From an uncultured Cytophagaceae bacterium (lineage in GTDB: Bacteria; Bacteroidota; Bacteroidia; Cytophagales; Spirosomataceae): a stretch of DNA of 5,313 nucleotides. This document shows positions 1 through 5,313 of this stretch, in pieces (within the stretch, counting starts at the first letter, position 1; every line of letters starts with the position of its first letter). The DNA lies in the NCBI GenBank assembly GCA_903837305.1, contig CAILUB010000270.1, forward strand, positions 1 to 5,313, in the 5' to 3' direction. The notes beneath the pieces are model-generated. The model was not told the DNA's origin and made no database searches. It saw nothing but the letters and a program-made list of their open reading frames with translations. A program made the translations under genes and the position numbers.

Positions 1-699
1 ACTACCTATGGCGGAGGAATGAAAAGTGTATTAAAACCTAGTGGGGAAACCAAAGAATCAAATGCCCCCATTATAGAAGCTACCTTACTGAATGAGGCAG
101 ATATTTCAGCGACCTCTCCTAATCCGATTTTGCAATTAAACATACGGGACGCTAGTTCACTTCGTTTTATTGGACCTAAAGGAGAAAAAGCCTATTTCTC
201 AGTCAATGATACCCTTTTATTTCCCCTATCGAAGCTTTTTGTACCTGCCTTAAATTCAAGTAATAAAGGCTCCATTACCTTTCCTTTTGAGTCACTTGCC
301 CCCGGGAAATATAAAATTTTAGTAAATTGTTTTGACGTACATACGAACTCGGGAAATTTATCGTTTGAATTCACAGTATCTGCCTCTAAGAAAGAGAATG
401 GGGAACTCAGCATCTACCCGAACCCGATGACCGAGCGAAGTACATTTTCTTTTTTACAAGATAAACGATGGACGAGCTACGTCTACAAACTGAAAATTTA
501 TAGTATCTTAGGGAAACAAATTTTAGAGAGAACTGGGATAGTTCCAGGAAGTGATTCTGCTAACCAAACTTTCTCTATAGATTGGAGTCCTTCGGAGAAA
601 AACCAATTAGATTATATTAACTACTACCAATTAGAAATTAATTACGATACAGGAGCCCCATTCGCACTTTTTTCAGGACGAATAGGAAATATTAAATAG
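1..699 (+). CDS. porU: Type IX secretion system sortase PorU, C-terminal fragment (5' end outside window)
   Basis: The reading frame is open from base 1 and ends at the TAG at 697-699, so this is the last 232 residues of a longer protein. PorU is the surface C25-family cysteine protease that removes T9SS sorting domains from cargo and attaches the cargo to the cell surface. The catalytic domain lies upstream, outside the window. What is visible fits the known PorU tail. First comes an Ig-like stretch (about residues 25-126 of the fragment), which includes the segment SITFPFESLAPGKYKI before a strand containing NCFDVHTNSG. Then comes a T9SS-type C-terminal domain beginning at SIYPNP (YPNP encoded at 415-426), with the usual KLKIYSILGK strand. 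The ATG at 19, although preceded by GGAGGA, is taken as an internal methionine because the frame and the family similarity continue upstream of it. The identification also rests on porV following 3 bases later. The fragment alone could be mistaken for a T9SS cargo protein. Confidence 0.85.
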   Translation, partial: TTYGGGMKSVLKPSGETKESNAPIIEATLLNEADISATSPNPILQLNIRDASSLRFIGPKGEKAYFSVNDTLLFPLSKLFVPALNSSNKGSITFPFESLAPGKYKILVNCFDVHTNSGNLSFEFTVSASKKENGELSIYPNPMTERSTFSFLQDKRWTSYVYKLKIYSILGKQILERTGIVPGSDSANQTFSIDWSPSEKNQLDYINYYQLEINYDTGAPFALFSGRIGNIK

Positions 700-702
700 C
701 AC

Positions 703-1857
703 ATGAGACAACTACTAACCCTATTACTGATTACCATTGGAATTTTTGCACATGCGCAATCAACCAGCCTAGTATCCGGCCAAATCAATGCAGGACGTAT
801 TCCCACACCTACCTTAATGTTCCTAAATGTCGCTCCTGATGCTCGTTCGGCTGCTATGGGAGATGCCGGGGTAGCCTTATCGGTAGATGCTAATGCAATA
901 CATTGGAACACAGCTAAACTTGCAACAACAGAAAAAAAGATGGGTTTTTCGCTCTCATACACACCTTGGTTACGCTCTATAACAAATGACATGGCACTGT
1001 ATAATATCTCAGGATATACGGTAAGCAAGAAAAATTTAGTTTTTGGTTTTTTCATAGATTACTTTGATCAAGGCATGTTCCAAGCGACTTTAGATAACGG
1101 GACGAGTGCAGGTAATTTCAATTCGAATGAGTTTGCTTTGGGAATTTCGCATGCTAGAAAATTATCAGCAGCCCTATCAATAGGAATGAATTTAAAGTAT
1201 ATCAACTCAAATTTATTAGGAAATTACCAAGGTTCTGGCGGCGTAAGTAGTGCGTTAAAGCCCGCAGAAACAGTTGCTGCAGATATCTCTGTGTTTTATG
1301 CTAACAAAACCTCCAATCCTTGGAATTACAGTTATGCATTAACGCTTTCAAACATTTCAGGTAAGGTAACTTATGGTGGTTCAGAGAAGAACTTTATCCC
1401 CACTAATTTACGAATGGGTATGGCTGCAACACACGATATTGACGAATTAAACAAGCTTACTTTCACCGTAGACTTCAACAAGTTAATGGTTCCTACGCCA
1501 CCAGCCTTTGAAAATGGAAAAATCGTGGGAACAGACCCTGCTACCGTTTCAGCCATTGGAGGAATATTCGGATCCTTAGTTGATGCTCCAGATGGAATAA
1601 GTGAAGAGATCAAAGAGGTGACCACCTCTGTAGGCGCAGAATATTTATTTAATAATTCTTTTGCCTTGAGAACAGGCTATTTTCACGAGAGCGAAATGAA
1701 GGGAAATCGGAAGTATTTCACTTTTGGCCTTGGCTTTAAAATGGATCAAAAATACGGATTAGATTTTGCATACCTGGTTCCAAGTGGTCAAGGCAGTCCT
1801 TTAGCAAATACCTTACGATTAACGCTCATAGCGGGCATTAATCAGCCTGTGAAATAA
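703..1857 (+). CDS. porV: Type IX secretion system outer-membrane protein PorV (LptO)
   Basis: A complete 384-residue outer-membrane beta-barrel protein of the PorV family, at the family's usual size. PorV binds the sorting domain of T9SS cargo leaving the SprA translocon and delivers it to PorU within the outer-membrane attachment complex. A signal peptide is clear: residues 1-18 have a basic Arg2, a leucine/isoleucine-rich core and a likely cut at AHA|QS. The family hallmark follows at about 42-59 (NVAPDARSAAMGDAGVAL), then DANAIHWNTAKLA (62-74) and SLSYTPWLRSITND (83-96). Further PorV-typical segments are the external loop around KLMVPTPPAFENG (260-272), GGIFGS (286-291), SVGAEYLFNNSFALRTGYFHE (309-329) and RKYFTFGLGFK (336-346). 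The C-terminal barrel strand is around LRLTLIAGIN. The start ATG lies 3 bases after the porU stop, with no room for a separate promoter, so co-transcription and probably translational coupling with porU are expected. PorQ and PorP are related barrels, but the loop segments and porU linkage favour PorV. Confidence 0.93.
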   Translation: MRQLLTLLLITIGIFAHAQSTSLVSGQINAGRIPTPTLMFLNVAPDARSAAMGDAGVALSVDANAIHWNTAKLATTEKKMGFSLSYTPWLRSITNDMALYNISGYTVSKKNLVFGFFIDYFDQGMFQATLDNGTSAGNFNSNEFALGISHARKLSAALSIGMNLKYINSNLLGNYQGSGGVSSALKPAETVAADISVFYANKTSNPWNYSYALTLSNISGKVTYGGSEKNFIPTNLRMGMAATHDIDELNKLTFTVDFNKLMVPTPPAFENGKIVGTDPATVSAIGGIFGSLVDAPDGISEEIKEVTTSVGAEYLFNNSFALRTGYFHESEMKGNRKYFTFGLGFKMDQKYGLDFAYLVPSGQGSPLANTLRLTLIAGINQPVK

Positions 1858-1858
1858 T

Positions 1859-3124
1859 ATGTTAGACCGTCGCATTGCCCCTGCCGCCTATCCGGTAGAC
1901 AAAGTTTTATTCCCAAAACCAGCCAAATATACGTTAGCCAATGGTATCGAAGTATGGGTGATCTCAGCAGGAGAACAGGAAGTTTTTAAATTTGAATTAA
2001 GTACGAAGGCAGGCGCCATTCATAGCCCATTGGCGGGATTGGCAGGTATGACAGCTTCACTCATGAAACGCGGAACCTCATCTCATTCCGCACAAGAAAT
2101 TCACCAGGCTTTTGATTTTTTCGGGGCTTTCTGGGATATACAGGCAAGCCTAGACCACGGCACTTTCACGGTGTACGGGTTAACGAAGCACTTTCATTCT
2201 TTGATTCCCCTTGTTCGCGAAATACTACAGGAAGCAACTTTCCCTGCGGAGGAGGTAGAAAAAGAGATCGAAATCGAACGTCAAAAAACGAAACTGAATT
2301 GGGAAAAAACCTCCTATTCTGCTAGCCAAAAATTTCGCGCTCAGGTATTTCCGAACGATCCCTATGGCCGTTATACGGTGGCAGAAGATTTTGACAAATT
2401 AGACCGCGCCGCGCTAGTGCAACAGTATTCGACGACTTGGGCTTCACAAAAACCGGTCATCTTTCTATCCGGGAAAATCTCCGATGAACAGATTTCCTTT
2501 TTAGATCAGACCTTAGGACAAATCAGTTATTCTAACTCTGAACTACTGACCCCAACGATAACAGTAGCTTCGAATCCAATTAAAATAAGAGAAGAAAAAG
2601 AAGCATCTGTACAGAGTTCGATTCGGTATGGCCTGCCAGCTATCTCGAGAAATCACCCTGATTACTTTCACTTTAGTTTTATGAACACGGTGTTAGGGGG
2701 GTATTTTGGGTCGAGATTGCAGAAAAATATTAGAGAAGATAAAGGGTTTACCTACGGTATCTCGTCCAGTTTAGCGCCTTATCCGCGTGGTGGTTATTGG
2801 GTCGTGGGAACAGATGTGAATGGGGAGAATGTCGATGCAACTTTGGCAGAAATCAAAAAGGAAATCAGAATCCTTCAAAATGAATTGATACCTCATCAGG
2901 AACTAGATATCGTCCAAAATTACCTGATGGGCAGCTTCACAGGTGAACTAACACAAGCTTTCGATATCGCCGAAAAAGTGCGTGTGATTCAATTGGATGG
3001 ATTAGCTCCTGATTTCTATGATCAGTTTCAAGACAGTATACAAAATATCCAGGCCCAGGATATTAGAGACATGGCTGCTAAATACCTGAACCTGGATCTG
3101 ATGCACGAGGTGATCGTGGGGTAA
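1859..3124 (+). CDS. M16B peptidase-like protein lacking the zinc site (probable non-catalytic subunit)
   Basis: A 421-residue two-domain protein of the M16 (pitrilysin/insulinase/MPP) family, at the normal length of the short M16B subfamily. The N-terminal domain opens with YTLANGIEVWVI (25-36), the usual first strand. At 59-73 the family segment that carries the zinc-binding HxxEH reads AGLAGMTASLMKRGT: both histidines and the glutamate are replaced (GMTAS, 63-67), so it should not bind zinc or cleave peptides alone. The later segment EEVEKEIEIERQ (131-142) and the PYGRYTVAEDFDKL region (168-181) are kept. The C-terminal domain has LGGYFGSRLQKNIREDKGFTYG (279-300) with the R/Y pair, Arg292 and Tyr299. 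In heterodimeric M16B peptidases this pair sits in the subunit that lacks HxxEH. No signal peptide is seen, so a cytoplasmic site is likely. The ATG lies one base after the porV stop, indicating the same transcript. No HxxEH partner is in the window; the substrate is unknown. Confidence 0.88.
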   Translation: MLDRRIAPAAYPVDKVLFPKPAKYTLANGIEVWVISAGEQEVFKFELSTKAGAIHSPLAGLAGMTASLMKRGTSSHSAQEIHQAFDFFGAFWDIQASLDHGTFTVYGLTKHFHSLIPLVREILQEATFPAEEVEKEIEIERQKTKLNWEKTSYSASQKFRAQVFPNDPYGRYTVAEDFDKLDRAALVQQYSTTWASQKPVIFLSGKISDEQISFLDQTLGQISYSNSELLTPTITVASNPIKIREEKEASVQSSIRYGLPAISRNHPDYFHFSFMNTVLGGYFGSRLQKNIREDKGFTYGISSSLAPYPRGGYWVVGTDVNGENVDATLAEIKKEIRILQNELIPHQELDIVQNYLMGSFTGELTQAFDIAEKVRVIQLDGLAPDFYDQFQDSIQNIQAQDIRDMAAKYLNLDLMHEVIVG

Positions 3125-3127
3125 GAA

Positions 3128-4036
3128 TTAGAACGAAGCTAACTCTCTAAATTCATTTACACGGCTCGCTAAATCAGCTTCCGTGATTTCGAATAAACGC
3201 TCTGTACCGAATTTCTCCACACAGAAAGAAGCCATCGCAGATCCGTGAACGATCGCGCGACGCATGTTTTCAAACGAAATATCGTTCGTCTTTGCTAGGT
3301 AACCAATGAATCCTCCTACGAAGGTATCGCCCGCGCCCGTCGGATCGAAAACGTCCTCTAATGGAAGTGCTGGGCAATAGAACATGCGATCTCCTTGGAA
3401 TAACAAAGCACCATGCTCCCCTTTCTTAATAATCAAGGTCTTAGGTCCCATCGCCATAATCATCTTAGCAGCCGTGCGAAGTGAGTATTGCTCGGATAAT
3501 TGACGCGCCTCCTCATCATTGATGCAAAGCACATCCACCATCGTCAACACACGCTTCAAATCGTCCATCGCCACATCCATCCAGAAGTTCATGGTGTCCA
3601 TTACGACTAATTTGGGGCGTTTGTTTAGGCCCTGAATCGCTTCGATTTGTACTTGTGGCGTTAGATTTCCTAACATTAGATATTCACAATCTTGGTAAGA
3701 AGCTGGGATCTCCGGCTTGAAATCAGCTAACACGTTCAATTCCGTCACTAAGGTGTCACGTGAATTCATGTTGTTGTGGTATTTTCCTGCCCAGAAAAAC
3801 GACTTCTCCCCTTGTTTGATTTGTAATCCGTCCAAATTGATGCCACGAGACGTCAACGTGTCCATGTATTCTTGTGGAAAATCATCACCTACCACAGCTA
3901 CTACATTTACTTTAGGTAAAAAGAAGGCAGCTGATAAGGCAATGTACGTACAAGATCCACCGATGATTTTATCGGTCTTTCCATAGGGAGTTTCAAGGGC
4001 GTCGAACGCAACGGTTCCAATAGATAATAAGCTCAT
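3128..4036 (-). CDS. PfkB-family carbohydrate/nucleoside kinase
   Basis: A 302-residue cytosolic kinase of the ribokinase/PfkB fold, full length for the family. It should transfer phosphate from ATP to a hydroxyl of a sugar or nucleoside; the substrate cannot be read from sequence. The N-terminal strand SLLSIGTVAFDAL (2-14) leads to the substrate-side glycine pair in IIGGSCTYIA (24-33). The segment VVAVVGDDFPQEY (45-57) and the lid region GEKSFFWAGKYHNNMNSRDT (76-95) follow. The nucleotide half has INDEEARQL (172-180, the NxxE motif), IIKKGEHGALLF (202-213) and the PfkB signature 2, DPTGAGDTFVGGF (231-243). That signature contains the GAGD anion hole and the catalytic base Asp237, so the enzyme looks active. 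It belongs to a well-conserved group of Bacteroidota PfkB proteins, usually annotated only as sugar kinase. The gene starts 10 bases after the stop of the GNAT-like gene and is probably its operon partner. No Shine-Dalgarno sequence is visible (the leader is A/T only). Confidence 0.9.
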   Translation of the reverse strand: MSLLSIGTVAFDALETPYGKTDKIIGGSCTYIALSAAFFLPKVNVVAVVGDDFPQEYMDTLTSRGINLDGLQIKQGEKSFFWAGKYHNNMNSRDTLVTELNVLADFKPEIPASYQDCEYLMLGNLTPQVQIEAIQGLNKRPKLVVMDTMNFWMDVAMDDLKRVLTMVDVLCINDEEARQLSEQYSLRTAAKMIMAMGPKTLIIKKGEHGALLFQGDRMFYCPALPLEDVFDPTGAGDTFVGGFIGYLAKTNDISFENMRRAIVHGSAMASFCVEKFGTERLFEITEADLASRVNEFRELASF

Positions 4037-4046
4037 AATAAATATA

Positions 4047-5222
4047 TTAACCTACTTTAGGACAACGACTAAAGGGTTGGTTTGGATTGAAAAATTTACG
4101 GTATGTAATAAAAGTTTTATCATTTGTGGCTCCTAGTTGGGAGACAAAGCGAAGCATTTTAGGATTAAAATCACCCACCCAATTCATGTCCATGGTGGAA
4201 TACGGATAGAAAGGATTCGTACGCGCGACTTCGCGGAAACGAAGGGCGATAGCGGATTCGACCCCTTTGCCTTGGTGATCTGGAGTCACCCCAAAAATCA
4301 CCCCGCAGGTACGAGTCAAGGTTCCTTTTAATTTCAATAGAAGGAATTTAATCATGCCCCACCAGTTCAGTTTACCGTTCAGGTGTTTCACGATTTGGTT
4401 CAAATCGGGGATTACAATGAAGAAGGCCACCGGCGTTCCGTCCGTCGTGTAGGCAAACCACAATAATTGCTCATCGATGATGGGCTTCATGGTTTTCACG
4501 AGTTTTTGAGCCGATTCCGAACTCATCTCCTTCACCCCCGGGAATTTCGCCCAAGCCGCATTGAAAATGAAACGAAAATCTTCTGCATATTTCGACAAAT
4601 TACTTTTCTCGATGTGTTGGAAAACGTAATCTGGATTATCAAAAATGCGTCGGGCTTTTTCTTCGATTCCCTGCGTCACATTAGCGCCGGCGATGGGCGA
4701 AACGAACACGTATTGTTGGAAATAGTCTTGAAAACCATAGTTTTCGAAGAACGGAATGTAATAAGGCTTCGTCCAAGGCATTTTATAGGTAGGCTCAAAC
4801 TCCCAACCTTTGACCATCAAACCCCAGAAACTGTCGCGCTCCCCAAAATTAATCGGGCCATCCATCCCCTCCATTCCTCGCTCCGCTAGCCAATTTTTAC
4901 AGGCATCAAACAACATAAATGCTGCTTTCTCCTCTTCAATACATTCGAAAAAGCCCATGCCGCCCACGGGAACTTCGCCCTCCTTTGTGTTCCGCTCATA
5001 AAAAGCGGCTACACGACCGATGGGCTGCTCTTGATCGTTGAACAAAATCCACCGAATAGCCTCGCCCTGTTTAAAATGGGGATTCTTCCGCGGATCAAAC
5101 ACCGAAGAGATATCGTTATCTAAAGGACGAATCCAATTAGGGTCGCTGGAATAGAGCTGAACCGGAAAGGTGAGAAAAATCTTCTTTAAGCGAGCGTCGT
5201 CTCCTACTTCTCGTAAAAACAT
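4047..5222 (-). CDS. YghO-like GNAT-fold protein (putative N-acyltransferase)
   Basis: A 391-residue protein resembling the YghO-type family, about 380-400 residues long and found in many bacteria without an assigned reaction. The N-terminal half carries the family hallmarks: DPNWIRPLDNDISSVFDPRK (27-46) with NPHF (47-50), GRVAAFYERN (69-78), GFFEC (90-94), WLAERGMEGMDGPINFGERD (111-130) and YKMPWTKPYYIPFFENYGF (146-164). The C-terminal half looks like a GNAT acetyltransferase core: a strand at PVAFFIVIPDLNQ (264-276), then VIFGVTPDHQGKGVESAIALRF (308-329). The latter contains a QGKG variant of the acetyl-CoA-binding motif A (Q/RxxGxG/A). NPKMLRFVSQLGA (353-365) follows, as in the GNAT terminal region. 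The start is fixed by an in-frame TAG seven codons upstream (5241-5243) with no other ATG between. It is the first gene of the two-gene minus-strand unit, followed 10 bases on by the kinase. Acyl transfer is inferred from the fold; acceptor and product are unknown. It could equally be a non-enzymatic GNAT-like protein. Confidence 0.82.
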   Translation of the reverse strand: MFLREVGDDARLKKIFLTFPVQLYSSDPNWIRPLDNDISSVFDPRKNPHFKQGEAIRWILFNDQEQPIGRVAAFYERNTKEGEVPVGGMGFFECIEEEKAAFMLFDACKNWLAERGMEGMDGPINFGERDSFWGLMVKGWEFEPTYKMPWTKPYYIPFFENYGFQDYFQQYVFVSPIAGANVTQGIEEKARRIFDNPDYVFQHIEKSNLSKYAEDFRFIFNAAWAKFPGVKEMSSESAQKLVKTMKPIIDEQLLWFAYTTDGTPVAFFIVIPDLNQIVKHLNGKLNWWGMIKFLLLKLKGTLTRTCGVIFGVTPDHQGKGVESAIALRFREVARTNPFYPYSTMDMNWVGDFNPKMLRFVSQLGATNDKTFITYRKFFNPNQPFSRCPKVG

Positions 5223-5232
5223 GCGAATAACG

Positions 5233-5256
5233 TTTGTATGCTAAAAAACATACAAA
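5233..5256. repeat. Perfect 8-bp inverted repeat overlapping the candidate promoter
   Basis: The arms TTTGTATG (5233-5240) and CATACAAA (5249-5256) are exact reverse complements separated by 8 bases (CTAAAAAA). On the minus strand, one arm contains the TTTG of the candidate -7 box and the other falls in the predicted leader 10 bases before the ATG. The centre lies close to the predicted transcription start. Only one arm would then be transcribed, so the arrangement suits a DNA-binding operator better than an RNA hairpin. The geometry is seen; the role is inferred. Confidence 0.4.
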
Positions 5257-5260
5257 GGTA
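5253..5260 (-). promoter_or_regulatory. Candidate Bacteroidota -7 promoter box for the GNAT-kinase unit
   Basis: Read on the minus strand the bases are TACCTTTG, an exact match to the Bacteroidota -7 consensus TAnnTTTG. The box ends 30 bases before the ATG at 5222, which predicts a transcription start near 5247 and a leader of about 25 bases. No convincing -33 TTG box is seen at the expected 19-21 base spacing, so this is a probable rather than a firm call. It is the only match I noticed in the 91-base region upstream of the gene. Confidence 0.45.
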
Positions 5261-5282
5261 ATGAATTGCGTTTGGGTTTGGT

Positions 5283-5312
5283 GAATTAAAAGAATCCAAT
5301 TAATTTTAATTC
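5283..5312. repeat. AT-rich 9-bp inverted repeat at the window edge
   Basis: GAATTAAAA (5283-5291) and TTTTAATTC (5304-5312) are exact reverse complements with a 12-base spacer. The arms are almost entirely A/T, so the hairpin would be weak. The repeat lies upstream of the candidate promoter of the minus-strand unit and may belong to the end of a neighbouring gene beyond the window. It could also be a chance feature of AT-rich intergenic DNA. Its function is not determinable here. Confidence 0.25.
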
Positions 5313-5313
5313 C

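Noticed and set aside
10..21. GGAGGA just before the ATG at 19, resembling a Shine-Dalgarno sequence and gene start
   Set aside because: The frame is open to base 1 and the protein matches the interior of PorU's tail. Bacteroidota starts rarely use such sites, so this is most likely an internal methionine.
642..1055. Open frame on the minus strand across the porU/porV junction (137 codons)
   Set aside because: It lies opposite two confident coding sequences, its translation has no recognisable domain, and it has no context of its own.
3125..3154. Imperfect hairpin (GAATT-AGA with TCT-A-AATTC) at the convergent junction
   Set aside because: It has a bulge, a 13-base loop and weak A/T pairs. 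It is followed by no T-run and lies within the kinase's C-terminal codons, so it is not credible as a terminator.
4467..4889. Open frame on the plus strand (140 codons) inside the GNAT-like gene
   Set aside because: It is antisense to a well-supported gene, and its histidine/arginine-rich, low-information translation is typical of a shadow frame.
3128..5222. Apparent richer G+C in the right-hand unit than in porU/porV, suggesting transfer
   Set aside because: This is only a visual impression without a count. Both proteins are typical of Bacteroidota, and outer-membrane genes often differ in composition from cytosolic enzyme genes.

Overview
This 5.3 kb window comes from a member of the Bacteroidota. 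The decisive evidence is a porU-porV pair. These are core genes of the type IX secretion system (T9SS), which is confined to that phylum and its close relatives. The start regions also lack clear Shine-Dalgarno sequences, and the one visible promoter candidate has a TAnnTTTG-type box, both usual in Bacteroidota. The class cannot be fixed by eye; something near the Cytophagales is plausible but unproven.

Left half (1-3124, + strand): a tightly packed gene string that enters the window already in progress. It starts with the C-terminal part of the T9SS sortase PorU (1-699, 5' end outside the window). Three bases later comes the complete outer-membrane barrel protein PorV (703-1857). One base after that comes an M16B (pitrilysin/insulinase) family protein (1859-3124). 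PorU and PorV act together at the outer membrane: PorV receives cargo from the translocon and presents it to PorU, which removes the sorting domain and attaches the protein to the surface. The M16 protein has no export signal and has lost its HxxEH zinc site but keeps the C-terminal R/Y pair. It looks like the non-catalytic half of a two-subunit M16B peptidase, and no catalytic partner is visible in the window.

Right half (3128-5222, - strand): a two-gene unit transcribed toward the first. A YghO-like GNAT-fold protein (5222 to 4047) is followed after 10 bases by a PfkB-family sugar/nucleoside kinase (4036 to 3128). The two units converge with only 3 bases between their stop codons. The right-hand unit appears to start from a candidate promoter at 5253-5260, overlapped by a perfect 8-bp inverted repeat.

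The window is gene-dense and looks like ordinary core-genome sequence. I see no RNA genes, mobile elements, CRISPR arrays or defence genes. The points most worth a second look are the solitary zinc-less M16 protein joined to a T9SS operon and the dyad over the promoter of the right-hand unit. I did not find a convincing undescribed system.
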